Origin: Lenzites betulinus
Taxonomy: Eukaryota; Basidiomycota; Agaricomycetes; Polyporales; Polyporaceae
DNA length: 21,045 bases
Reading direction: 5' to 3'
NCBI GenBank assembly: GCA_022264855.1
Contig: JABYQU010000099.1
Coordinates: 1 to 21,045 of the forward strand
Part shown: in pieces, positions 8,486 to 18,617 of the stretch
How positions within the stretch are numbered: the first letter of the stretch is position 1
How the letters are laid out: the number at the start of each line of letters is the position of its first letter
Made by a program: the position numbers and the translations under genes
Notes under the pieces: generated by a model
Databases searched by the model: none
What the model was told of the DNA's origin: nothing
The model's input: the letters and a program-made list of their open reading frames with translations, nothing else

Positions 8486-10312
8486 TCAGCGGACAGCAAA
8501 GAAGCCCCGCACGGAGTCCAGCACTCCATCCCAGCATCGCCGCTTGCCTACAGGCTTACAATATGGTCGCGGACGACGGGCTTCGCGCGGATACGGGTCC
8601 CGCTCGACGCGTCCGACTACGGTCTCCTCGCGCTCGCAGGCAGGGTCGTACACGACCCACTTCTGCCAGTACCCGTCGTCCGCAGAGGTAGGACTCGCGC
8701 TGTCCGGGTCTGTGTTCATGCCTGGGTCCCCCTTGTTGGAAACTAGTACAGGGTGCGTTGCGGTCTCGATTCGGAGCTCTGGACGGGAGGAAGATGGGCG
8801 CGAATGCGAGGAAGTATCATACACGCCTTGCTGTGGTGGAGGTGGTGTGCCTGGGAGGTCCGTGGCCAGGTGAATCAGGGTACCCTGCCGTGAGGGTCTA
8901 GTTTGCTCTGGGCTTGGTGTAGCGTCAGAAGAACTGGCGGTGTCTTGAGGGAAGCGCACGTAGATGCGTTGCTTCTTGTGGGATGTAGAGTCTGTGTCTG
9001 TCTCGTCGTAGTAGGCCGTCGTGTTTCTGTTACGTTTGTGGCGGCTCCTGGTATGTTTTCGGGCGCCGCGCCTGGTACATTTGCACGGAGCAGCTGGGAT
9101 GACAACGTGTGGTGTTGTGCGAGATGGAGCGGGTGTGCGAGGTAGAGCGGGAGACGGAGAGGAGGCGGAGAATGCCGTAGAAGATGAGGTCGAAGACGAG
9201 GAGGCTGAGGAAGATTCGGGACGTAAGACCGGATGCGCGGCGTGTATCGGTAGTACATCCTCATCGTCCGGTATTGCTACAGACTTCTCAAGCTGTCGCG
9301 CACTCCTGTGGACCGGGGAGTCGGCGCAGAGCGTATCGACCGGAGACTCTGCGTCCTGCTCGGCCTCTGCGCCGAAAGAGCGCGAGTACCCACCCACGAA
9401 CACGCCAGAGTCGTCGTGCGGAAACAAGGCCTCAGAGTCTCCATTCGCCATGAAACCGTCCTCCTGGCCAATCGATGGGCCAAACGCGCTAGCCTGCAGG
9501 AAGTCGCGCAACGGCGCCCATTCGTCCTCATTTTCGAGGGTGCCCTCCGCCTCGCGCTGCGCCTGTTGTGCCAGAAAGTCCCAATCTGGGATCGTGGACA
9601 GCTCAGCGGTGGCCATGACGGTGCAGAGACCCTGCGCGAAGGCGTCGCGCGACACGCGCACCTCCTGCGCGAGTGCACGCGCAGCCTCGGCTAAACGGCG
9701 CCCCTCCGGCGAATCGATCCATCGTGCGTCAGCGAGGAGGCGCGCTTCGACGCGGGTGAGGTATCGGGTAAGGGTCTCAATCGTGCGCGCGGGGAGGATG
9801 AATGGGGTAGACCCCTGCGCCAGGCCCGAAGCCTCCGAAAGGAGGGAACGTTGCCGGTGAGTCGCGGCGATCTATAGTCATGAAAAGCATGGACACGATC
9901 CGCCGTGAGTCGCGCGCTATATAATGACGATATGTCTTGAATGGAAACGTACAATTGCGACCACTGTATGGACAATGTCGGGCGGAAGGAAGAAGCACAT
10001 ACGGCATAGCAACTGCTCGAACACGCCCGCGTGCGTCGATAGTAGGTGAAACCGGTCGAGGGCCTCCCATCGCTCCGCGTCGTGCAGGATATACGTAGGC
10101 AGGCTCGCTACATCTACACAAAACGAAACGTATCAGCATCGTGCATGCATGCTCGAGAGGGGAATGGACTTCGTTCGCTCGGACGGATGTGTGACACCAC
10201 GACGAAGCAAGGAGAAAGACGTACTTTCCATACAATCGCGCGCGAGGCTTTGCAGCCAGCAGCTCGCCTGGTGCGCCGTCAACGGCTGGGTGATCGAGGG
10301 GAGAAGCGACAT
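8486..10312 (-). CDS. conserved-looking basidiomycete protein of unknown function, 3 exons
   Basis: Minus-strand exons in transcript order: 10312-10225, 10113-9953, 9871-8486; 1635 nt, 544 aa. Both introns (111 and 81 nt) have GTACGT donors and TAG acceptors and keep the frame. I do not recognise the family. The N-terminal ~220 residues look globular and mostly helical, with leucine-rich segments such as RWEALDRFHLLSTHAGVFEQ, then LPARTIETLTRYLTRVEARL. After about residue 200 the protein is acidic, then Ser-rich (about 302-322), with a strongly basic segment (about 346-366, many Arg/Lys/His) that could be a nuclear localisation or nucleic-acid-binding signal, and a low-complexity tail ending GFFAVR. 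The start is the first ATG in frame. The division into a folded N-terminus and disordered basic tail suggests a nuclear regulatory protein, but that is only inference. Confidence 0.7.
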
Positions 10313-10949
10313 AGGGGGAGCGGTGGTCTGCACGGGCGGAGGTGAAGGGGCCTGCCTTGCGGGAACCCCGCCCGCGCGTGCGTACGCGCATACTTATTCC
10401 TCTGCAGCGTTGGCTGCAAAGACAATTGCGCTCGCGCGTGGCTACATAACTACGCGAGAAAAGCAATGCATGGTCGCTCTAGATGGGAATACAGTGTCTG
10501 CCGCGCAGGCAGCGCGAAGCGGGTTGCCGATTTGGGATGGAGGAAACAAAAAGGATGGGCGCCTACGCGTCGTCTGGTGGATGAGAACGAAGTTGACGTG
10601 ACCGTGAAGCTACGGCGCGGTGATGCATTGATGGGTCGGTCCTAGTGGACAATAAGAGGTAGACGAGTTCTCACACGGAGCGCCTTAGCCTCAATGAATA
10701 TGCTTAACATCGACATTGTAGCATGTCATGGACCGTTGGACGCCGTGTAAAATTGCTACAATTGTGCTAGTGCGTTCTGCACGAGACTTTTCTAGTAATT
10801 AATACGAACATCCTGAGTACAGAACACTTACATAGGTACAAAACAGTGGGGGTCATGAGAAACAGCTAAACATACGCTACATACACCATTATATACGGAT
10901 CATGCGTGCCCGAGTCCCTCCAATTCTAACATAGGTGAGACCTTCCACT
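10313..10949. other. spacer between two minus-strand genes
   Basis: This holds the promoter of the unknown-function gene (right after 10312 on the plus map) and the 3' flank of the F-box gene. An open frame at 10149-10601 on the plus strand overlaps the first exon of the minus gene and shows no protein family features. Nothing else is supported. Confidence 0.4.
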
Positions 10950-12329
10950 CTACCCGACGTATACGCGTGCCTTGCGGTGGTCTTGAGCAAACTGCTGGAC
11001 GAGATCACCATTGAAGGGAGGAGGGACGCGCAGTATCTCCAGGTCTGGACAAAGCCTCATAGAGGAATCGACCCCCGGAACCGTCTCCACAGGCATTGGA
11101 CGAAGAGCGGCCAGGACCGGATAGACAAGATGCGCATGCAACAGCTCAACGGACCTGACTCGCGGAAGGAGGGCGAGCAGCACCGCAGGGTCACACCAAG
11201 TCGACCATCGTCGCTCGCCGCGAACGACCACTTCCCGCACGGAGGGGGCGACCGAGGAGTGAAGAAATGCTGTGATCGCCTGTTCGAGCGCCGCCCTGGT
11301 CGCGCCACCTGTCTCGAGATCCAAACGCAACGTAGTAGATGTCTGGAGATCGGCAACAGATAATGCCAACTGCGAAAAGGTCAAGTCGAGCGTGATGCAA
11401 CTCTGCATGTCTTGCGGAAAGAGGGAGGTCGTCAAGTCGAGCGAGGATGATAGCTTGCGCGCCACGAGCCCGTATAGTCGTACAGATGCGCCAGGCGGGA
11501 TCGCGAGGGATGAGAGCATGTGACGCATGAGAGGCACCGAGCAGCTCTCGTCGCTGCAGTCGCCAACCTCGAGGCTACGCAGGCACGGGAGGACGATCGG
11601 CGGAGATGCTGGAGTTTGGAGTGGCTCGCGAAGGTGGAAATCGGAGGGAAGGCTTCGAAGCGACAGATGTTCCAGGACCGGCGCCCTGCCCAGTAGCTCT
11701 GCGAGATCCGTGAAAGTACACTTGGCGGGGGTAGCCTCCCAAGAAAGCGCGAGTGTCGTCAGGGATTGGAAGTGATTGGTGGGGATGAAGGGAAAGTCGT
11801 GGAGTTCCAATGTCTTCAGGCACGGAGCCATCCCGCTCCATAGCTCGACGTTGTAGTCGAGAGGATCGTCGGAGCCACCGTAGCTTGCACGGCACCGAAT
11901 CGTCGCATGTTCCAGGCGCGGTGCAGGAAACGCCAGCAGCTCGGACGTCAATCTAGTAGCGGGAGCCGCCTGAAGACCCAAGAGACGCAGCTCTGCGACG
12001 GTGGAGGCATCGTGTGCTAACACGTTCACGAGGGCAGTGCTCGCTTGCGGACCGTCTACATACACGATCAGAGGGGCGTTGCGGGCGCGCGCTCGAAAGA
12101 TAGGCGTCCCCATTTGCGTCCGGGCGGTTTCGCACAGCGTAGACCAAAGCAAGGACGTGCTGAGCGCGAGGTCGCGCCAACGTCTGCAGACATGAGTGAG
12201 TGGAATAAGGTCGTAGGTCCATCGGCTTGAGTGAGACGAGTGGACTGGGGAGAGAGCGCGAGGGACGAATGAGAATATGTGGATAAGGATCTCTGGAGGA
12301 ACTTTGTCGATGGCACAGCCGATGTTCAT
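10950..12329 (-). CDS. F-box protein, single exon
   Basis: The 459-aa frame starts at ATG 12329. An N-terminal F-box-like domain spans about residues 8-65: IDKVPPEILIHIFSFV, an 18-residue insert rich in Ser/His, then LIPLTHVCRRWRDLALSTSLLW. The Leu-Pro-x-Glu-Ile-Leu start and the CRRWRDLA / LW ending are the hallmarks of the large mushroom F-box family, whose members link substrates to Skp1-cullin ubiquitin ligases. The rest has irregular leucine-rich stretches (PRLEHATIRC, CLKTLELHDF, LEHLSLRSLP, CLRSLEVGDC) consistent with degenerate leucine-rich repeats as the substrate-binding half. The frame stays open upstream to a TAG near 12432 with only a TTG available, so ATG 12329 is preferred unless a further 5' exon exists. 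The substrate is unknown; these families expand and diverge rapidly. Confidence 0.85.
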   Translation of the reverse strand: MNIGCAIDKVPPEILIHIFSFVPRALSPVHSSHSSRWTYDLIPLTHVCRRWRDLALSTSLLWSTLCETARTQMGTPIFRARARNAPLIVYVDGPQASTALVNVLAHDASTVAELRLLGLQAAPATRLTSELLAFPAPRLEHATIRCRASYGGSDDPLDYNVELWSGMAPCLKTLELHDFPFIPTNHFQSLTTLALSWEATPAKCTFTDLAELLGRAPVLEHLSLRSLPSDFHLREPLQTPASPPIVLPCLRSLEVGDCSDESCSVPLMRHMLSSLAIPPGASVRLYGLVARKLSSSLDLTTSLFPQDMQSCITLDLTFSQLALSVADLQTSTTLRLDLETGGATRAALEQAITAFLHSSVAPSVREVVVRGERRWSTWCDPAVLLALLPRVRSVELLHAHLVYPVLAALRPMPVETVPGVDSSMRLCPDLEILRVPPPFNGDLVQQFAQDHRKARVYVG

Positions 12330-14104
12330 ACAATCTTCGACGGAGTTGTTTGCAAGCAACGGAGATTCGTGCAGTATCTGTGTCTTTACGCATATTAGTG
12401 TGAAAGCATGGCTTAAAGAGACGCGTGTGGACTAACCGTCTCAACACTATCCGACCAAGACAAATCAGCATATGTTCGGCACGGTTATGGATGGAACAAG
12501 CTCACCTCGTTGCGAACCGTGGGCGGGATACCTCCGCAACAACGTCCGGTAAGCCATAGCATGGTGAGGATATACGTTTGCGGGAGGTCATGGCAGGAAC
12601 ACAAAGTCTACAGGCAAGGTTGGGAGGGGTCCTTTGAGTGCGATCGAGACTGGCACAACCGTTATGTACTGAGGCAGGCCCGCTCTGACCGCCCATATAA
12701 GTCGGGTCTCAGTTTCACAGCTTCACAACGCGGAGAATCGCAATACAACCGGCGCGTTCACCGACCTGATAGGGTCCAATGGCGCGCAAATGAAACGCGC
12801 CCATTCGGTGACTCGTACCTGCAGGGACGGACGGCCGCCCACTCCTCATTCGCGTGTATCGATGGTTTTGAGCGGGCCGCGCTATAAGAGGCAATGTTCA
12901 ATCGCCGACGTAAGCTGAGTGCGACCGTAAAAAGCTGACCGTGTTGATAAACCACACATTCATAAAAACCGCCAGAAAGCTTCACGAGAGGAATGAATGG
13001 TGCGGCGATTAATCAAGGACGTCATACCTTCACTGTAACGGAGGGAAATTGGAGGTCTTGGAAGCTGAGGAACATGAGCGGAGACGGGGGATAACCTTCT
13101 CAGGACAGCGGCACAGACAGGCTCGTCCGCTACTGGATTTACCCTTCACAATGAGAGCGGGAATGGTCTTGCTAATAGGGTCCTGAACCGGTAGTAGAAT
13201 GCCAGGAGCATTATCCACGATGCAGATATCCGTCTTGCAGTGTCTGTGCTTGTTACATGATTGCATAGGGTCCGGGCTTGTCCTTGCCAGTATAGCAAGA
13301 GCCAGCGAGTTAGTAGACGGCGGAATCTTTGGCAGGCGATGGTACGATAGCAAGATCCATGCGTGGTACGAAGGAGCATCAAAGATCGTCGTGCCGAACG
13401 TGAGCGGCATACTTGAGAAATGAGAACCTCACGGTCGACACGCGGGCGGGAAGGACTTGCAATGTCAAAGAATTCCCTACAATCTTACTCGTGGTAGGGA
13501 AGTTGTGTGTTGCAAGAATCGCTGGGGTTCAATTCGAGTTGGATGTTCGCATGTGTTGTCCGTCCTATAAGTGTGATTTGTTACAATGTATGTGAAAGCG
13601 TCCATTGAGCACCCACGAACATTTCCGACAAGGCTTATTGTACACTTGAGACCACGGAGAGAGACTAAACAGATTCGGTCCAACTTGGCGAACATAACAA
13701 GAAGGTAAACGTAGAGCAGGCTAAGGATGCTCGATGATCAAAGCTTTGAAGATTAGATTTTAGATATTGATCAAGACGCCCACGAGCGCTTGCAATGTAC
13801 TATGATTCTGACACCGGTTATACCGGCCTGCTTTGCAACTTATCCTCCATATTGCTCTCGATGCAAGAAGAACGATGATTTTTCTGTCGTTAAAATATAT
13901 CTCAGCCTGACTTTTGAGTTGTTCGTTCGCATTTGAATTCCGTATGCTACATGCTGCCACACCACTGGCACGAGGTACAAACTTGAAACCAAGAAGATGA
14001 CATGAGTTCATGGTAAGCATGGATGAGCGGTGGGTCCCGCTCTGATATAGGCACTGGCCAAAGCCTGGAGAGCAGTATGAATGACGGGATAGCAGCCATG
14101 CGCG
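12330..14104. other. 1.8-kb interval without a supported gene
   Basis: Short open frames occur on both strands (longest about 125 codons at 12510-12887 plus and 13030-13410 minus), but none has recognisable motifs, splice-consistent extensions or a coding-like composition. Three TATAA(G)-type elements lie on the plus strand (12696-12700, 12883-12888, 13566-13570) without a matching coding region. The right half (13580-14000) is relatively AT-rich. It may hold a non-coding transcript, decayed transposon or very small gene; I cannot tell which. Confidence 0.4.
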
Positions 14105-15400
14105 CTATGCCAGACCGTAGCGTCCGTTCGCCGCCTGGACGCTCAGCGAGTGCACGCAGCGTGACCCGTCTGGCGAGAGCGAATACCCTTGTGCGCAACG
14201 CCCTGTCGAACGCATCCACCGTCAGCATAATCATCCTCACACACGATCAGCACCCAAAGCAAGCCAAGCGACTCACCGATGACACACGCCCCGCTCCGAC
14301 ACCGCACGCTGTCCACGTTCGGGATCGCGCTGCAGTCCCGCCCGCCGTCCGGCGCGCGTTCGCCCAGGAGCGAGTCCTCCGGCCCCACGCACCCGCCGCA
14401 GCTCTCGAGGTCACTGCGCACGTCGACGCATTCATATCCGCGCACGTTGTCCGCGCCGCCCCCGCCGTACACCGGGCACGACTTCTGCCCCGGCGCACAC
14501 TCGCGGCGCCGTGCGAGGTGGCGCTTTGAACCCGACGGGAAGGAGCCGCCAGTAGCCGCTGAGTTGGGTGTAACCCGTAAGCATATAGTATGGTACACTA
14601 GCATGGGGGTTAACACTTACGACAGGTGTTGCCGGACATGGAGCATGTTGTCAGGCCTCCGCTACCCGAGCTTGCGCACTGGCTGCTTGAGGTAGCGCCC
14701 ACAGGGGAGAACGCGCCACGAACAGGGCACGGGAAGCAATGATCCTGCGACGTTTGATCCTGTAGAGCAGACAGGTATTAGCAGCTACATCGGACGAGAT
14801 ATATGCACATTATAGCCACGTACGGTGTAGAAACCCGAGCAGCTGAGTCAAGGAAAAATCGTTAGAGGCCGGCATACAATAGCGTCCTTAGCTACTCACC
14901 AAGAGCAGCACGCCGTCGCACCCTGCACAGCGACAAACGTGCCTTTTGGGCACTCGTAGCACTGCTGGCCTAAGCCTGTCGTTGGCGAATAATGCCCCGT
15001 AGGACACAGCACTGGCTTCGTCTGTCCTTGGCCATTGCAGTACGACCCTGCAGGGCACGCGGTGCACGACGCTGCACCGCCTGTGCTGTACGTCCCCTGT
15101 TGGCAGATCGACTGCGCTGTGGCTCCGGGACCTGCAGCGTGCCACCCAGCCTGTGCGGTGCGGCACATTGTTTGTCCGGCGTCTGTAGGGAGGAAGAGGG
15201 GGCGTTTGAATGGGGTGGTGAAGAAGCAACACGACGGCCGACATACCAGGTTGGTATGTGCCTGGCTTGCATTGTGTGCAGGGCGTTTTGCCAGTAGTCG
15301 ACACTGAGCCGGCAGGGCAACTTGTGGAGGCCTTCCCCGGGATGACAAGGACCACGAGGACGAAAAGGAGGACCGGAACGCGAGCGAAAGAAGACATCAT
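14105..15400 (-). CDS. secreted cysteine-rich PriA/CPL1-like protein, 6 exons
   Basis: Minus-strand exons in transcript order: 15400-15247, 15182-14900, 14842-14824, 14759-14621, 14558-14277, 14202-14105; 975 nt, 324 aa. A signal peptide spans about residues 1-25 (hydrophobic core VLLFVLVVLVI, cleavage near GKAS). Next come several short Cys-rich modules with the pattern CPAGxxS..G...C..C..GTY, resembling GCC2/GCC3 (ephrin-receptor-like) repeats. The C-terminus (about 219-309) matches the fungal CPL1-like domain known from Lentinula PriA and Cryptococcus CPL1: CPxYGG, GYECVDVRSDLESCGGCVG, DCSAIPNVDSVRC, GACVIGRCAQGYSLSPDG. The protein should be exported to the cell surface or medium and disulphide-rich; PriA is expressed in mushroom primordia. 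Exon 3 is only 19 nt. A second ATG follows immediately at 15397; the choice does not affect the signal peptide. Confidence 0.87.
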
Positions 15401-15498
15401 CCCTGTCGAGACCGAGGTTCGACCGGCGTAACGTGAGGGTGCGTTGATGAACGGGGCGTCGAATCGGTGAGCAGCAGCTGGAGAGGCCGACTGATGTC

Positions 15499-15504
15499 TT
15501 ATAT
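15499..15504 (-). promoter_or_regulatory. TATA box of the PriA/CPL1-like gene
   Basis: On the minus strand the sequence reads ACATATAAGAC, about 100 bases before the start codon at 15400. Position and motif fit a core TATA element. No other regulatory site is clear. Confidence 0.55.
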
Positions 15505-17234
15505 GTTAGGGGGACAAGGTTCGCGCCGCGTGCCCAGGGGCGGAAATTTGGGGAAGGAGAGCCGCATTACGACCAGAGAATAAACTGTCGGGGGATCCCC
15601 TTATCCCCATGCTTTTTCGCAACTCACACGCATATTCTGGCCGAGGCGGGGGGGTGGGGGGGTGCACAAGACGCCGGCTCGGGGGGACTCGATGCCGCGG
15701 GTCTCGCCCGCACAAGGCGGCCGCTCGAGAACAATACTGTAGGGGCGATCGAAGAGACCTGCCATATTTGGGACTGAGCTGCTTGATCGGGGGTGTTTGT
15801 GCGGTGTTTGGTTCTGTTTTGCGCGACTGTGAAACGTCGCGGTTAGGCACTGGCTAGGCGGGACGAGCAAGTGTCCGCGGCCGTGGACTATGCAGAGCAG
15901 CGCAGATAAGAAATAACGTTAGCGTTGACCCACCCCAGCGCGTTCCTGTCCGCAAGAAGGCGCACAAGCCGCGGTATAGCCTGTCTATATGCGCGTGCGC
16001 AGTGGGACCGCATGGGCGAAGAGCCTTGGGCGAGATGGACAGTGACATACGAGCTGTTCTCTGTTGATGTCGGAGTCGAATAGAGCGTTTGGTACGTCGA
16101 GGGGGGACTATTTGCGCCTCAAGACTGTGTCGAGGCTTAAGAAAGACGCGCGCTGATCGAGTTTACGAAGGGGCGCAGTGCTTGTGGGCGCCGCTGCAAC
16201 ACCGATCATTGAGTCACCTCGAAGGTTTGTCATCGGCTCGTATGATAGACTACCGATGGTGACGTGGGGTACGGCATTCCGACGGGCATATGACGACGCC
16301 GTTGCACGCCGTGGAGGTTTAGAACTCTTGGCCGCAGTGCAGCATGGTCGTCTCGGCCGCATATACTCGACTCCGGCTTTGGCGGTGCATTGAGTCGTAT
16401 GCGCCAGCGGAGTTCCGTGTCAGAGTTGTTTGTATCATCCAATGCTGGGCACTGGTGCACGAGGACCGTAAGCCCGCATTAATGAAAACGGAAGACACAA
16501 GAAGATGAGGATAAGATCTTACCACGTAGAGTATCGACCAGGTCGCGTCCACCATTCTGAGGTGGAGCCTTTGGGTGGAGACCCTATGCACGATGGATGC
16601 AGCCATACGCATCCACAGGAAGAAACGACAAGAAGAAATCGCCCAAACGGAAATATACTAGCGGCAACGCCGATCGTGTAATTGCCGCAGTGGAGCCGTC
16701 AGCTCGCAGTCTTGGAGGTCGGCCCACGACGAGCATGTCTGAAAGAATCATTTGGCGTATGTTTCAGCCCACCACAAGACCCACGTCGCCACTGGGGTAG
16801 GGAGGAGCGTGTGTTAAGAGGTGCTGAGGCTTTAAGGGCATTAACATTGTCACACCGCAGGCAGGGCCCCCAAGTATCTCTTAGATAGGTTGATCGCTCG
16901 TGGGAAAGTCATCTGAGAGATACTCTCCCACCTAGCGCTTCCAGCCCTGTCATCCCAATCGGGACACAAAGTTTCAAGCCTCCCGTCTCTTAATTTCAGT
17001 CATTTCCCCAGTGCTCCCCGGGTGCAGAATACTCATGTAAGAGGCATCCCAAGCCGCACAAATGTCTATATTAGTGTCCAATATATAGTAAGCAATTTAC
17101 AAGACAGCCAAAACAGCCCTATACACAGGTGAAGCTCTGTAAACGGACACCTTTTGCCCTATAACACTCTGCAAACATTGTTCAAAAGCTTCCGACAAGT
17201 GTTCAATTGGACAATCTACGAAAACTTTGTCCGA
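15505..17234. other. gene-poor stretch with G-run and hairpin
   Basis: No gene is supported; the open frames are short and without motifs. Two structural items are visible: a G7-T-G7 run at 15648-15662 on the plus strand, which could form a G-quadruplex or be a slippage site, and a hairpin with 7-bp arms (TGGATGC at 16594-16600, GCATCCA at 16609-16615) and an 8-nt loop. Confidence 0.4.
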
Positions 17235-17342
17235 ACGTTCAAGCAAACGTTTGAATAAACGTCCGAAGAAATGTCAGTCGAAATGTCCGGACGAACGTCC
17301 GAATAAACGTTCAAGCAAACGTTTGCACGAACGTTTGCGGGC
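17235..17342 (+). repeat. 12-bp tandem repeat (minisatellite), nine units
   Basis: Nine consecutive 12-bp units follow the rough consensus A(C/T)GT(T/C)(C/T)GAA(T/G)AA, for example ACGTTCAAGCAA, ACGTTTGAATAA, ACGTCCGAATAA. The unit ACGTTCAAGCAA occurs twice exactly (17235 and 17307). The preceding 12 bases (17223-17234) are a weak tenth unit. The period is a multiple of three, and a short open frame through it (17227-17421) repeats four residues of the type (K/E)R-x-x, but nothing shows that this is translated. Confidence 0.75.
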
Positions 17343-17818
17343 GCTCCCTGCCGTCGGGAATGCCGCCGCGCACAGCGTTCGGGATACCCTGTACGCTGTC
17401 GTGGACGGCGCCGACGCCTAGCGCCCGCGCGCCCTCCCGTACTTGCCGTCCGTATATGGCAACTGGCACCTCCATCTCGCGACCTCCCCTCACCGGCACG
17501 GCTCTGGCTCCGCCGTTTTACCTTCGATTACATTGTTTCTTTTTTTGTCTGGTAAGCATTATGTACCGCTACATACCGCAGGCGTTCCGAAAGATTTCCG
17601 TGTAATAGCGCCGCCGGTACAGGCAATATAACAGAGCTACAGACATCTGGAGTACAAAGTAACATACAGGTCTGGCAGAATGTGCATTTAAAATGTACAC
17701 ACACTGCTACAATGTGATGCAAAGCTATAGTAATCAGAAGAACCATTTTGCGCGAGCTTACGGCCAACATACACAAAGATATAGCTCAGTCTTTCCAGCT
17801 ATAACATACCTTGAAGGC
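17343..17818. other. flank left of the retrotransposon
   Basis: No gene is seen. Composition changes from GC-rich to AT-rich at about 17520 and stays AT-rich until 17818, where CpG-rich transposon sequence begins abruptly. The five bases before the LTR (AAGGC, 17814-17818) would be the left copy of a target-site duplication; its partner is outside the window. Confidence 0.4.
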
Positions 17819-18617
17819 TGATCGTGCACCGGCTGCCCCTGGTGGGCGCTGATACGCCCCGTGCCGAGCCAACGCCCGCGACCTACTCTTTTCGCGGTTT
17901 CCGCGAGTCTGAGGGCTTCGTGGTGCGGAGGACTCATCGCAGCGCAGGGGGCCTTGCCCGTATGCGGACGGCTTATCGCGCGGTATCGCGAGGGCATGGG
18001 CCGATCCGCGCGCGAGGGCTTGCGTTCCGTGGCGCCGGTCCGTACGGAGCGCGATGGTACGTTCCGCGTTCCGCGTTACGCGTTAGCGGCCGGCGCATCG
18101 TGGCCTCGATCCCCTTCGCGATGGGCCTTCCGTAGAGACTTTCTGATGACATCGGACATGCGGACTCTCCCTGTAAATACCTACGCCCTCGGGCCGTGAC
18201 AATCAGACCCCCCTTGGCTCAGAATCTCACTTTCCCTCGAAGAACCCAGCGACGACCCTGCGAACAGCGAACTGCGAACTGCGAACCCTGCGAACTCTGC
18301 GAACTGCGAACCCCTGCGATTTAGCGTTTAGCGTTGCGATTGCGTTACGAGTCTTCTGCGACGCCGACACCGGCTACGAAGCGACCCTCCTGCGTACTGC
18401 GGAAACGCCAGCTCAGCTGAGTCGTTGCACACCTTCCGCCCTACCGCTACCCCTCCCCTCCCTCCGCGCTTCTCTGCGTACTGCGCCGCCGTAAGGGCAC
18501 CCGACGCGAACCTTGCATCTCCTCGCGCTCCGCGAGACGTCTTCGCAGCCCGGTCTCGACCTTCTGGGCTCTCGACCGTCTCTTTCATCCGTCCTTACCG
18601 GTCGGTTGAGTGCATCA
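17819..18617 (+). repeat. putative 5' LTR (799 bp)
   Basis: The proposed LTR begins TGATCGTGCACC and ends GAGTGCATCA, so it has TG...CA ends and imperfect inverted termini (TGAT..GCAC on both strands). The left end coincides with the switch from AT-rich to CpG-rich DNA, and the right end lies three bases before the primer-binding site. A TATA-like CTGTAAATAC at 18171-18180 would separate U3 from R-U5. The 3' LTR is outside the window, so the ends could not be confirmed by comparison. Confidence 0.65.
18258..18319 (+). repeat. CTGCGAAC-type short repeat in the LTR
   Basis: About seven irregularly spaced copies of (C)TGCGAAC(T/C) lie in 62 bases, in the proposed R-U5 part of the LTR just after the TATA-like element. 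The spacing (7-10 bases) varies. Such an array could form regulatory sites or structure in the transcript leader, but no function is shown. Confidence 0.6.

Noticed and set aside
9021..9860. 279-codon plus-strand frame
   Set aside because: Antisense to exon 3 of the unknown-function gene, which has splice-supported N-terminal extension; the plus frame has no recognisable features.
9777..10466. 229-codon minus-strand frame overlapping the unknown-function gene
   Set aside because: It runs straight through two good introns in the wrong frame; the spliced model gives a more protein-like N-terminus.
12510..12887. 125-codon plus-strand frame near a TATA element
   Set aside because: No motifs, poor composition and no splice-consistent extension.
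12790..12918. Short ORF with an internal CSIA, considered as a lipopeptide pheromone precursor
   Set aside because: The CaaX-like word is not at the C-terminus (the ORF ends ADVS), so it lacks the defining feature.
13030..13410. 126-codon minus-strand frame
   Set aside because: No recognisable family; stays a possible relic only.
15648..15662. G7-T-G7 run as a functional quadruplex
   Set aside because: A single run in non-coding DNA with no further evidence; noted only as sequence structure.
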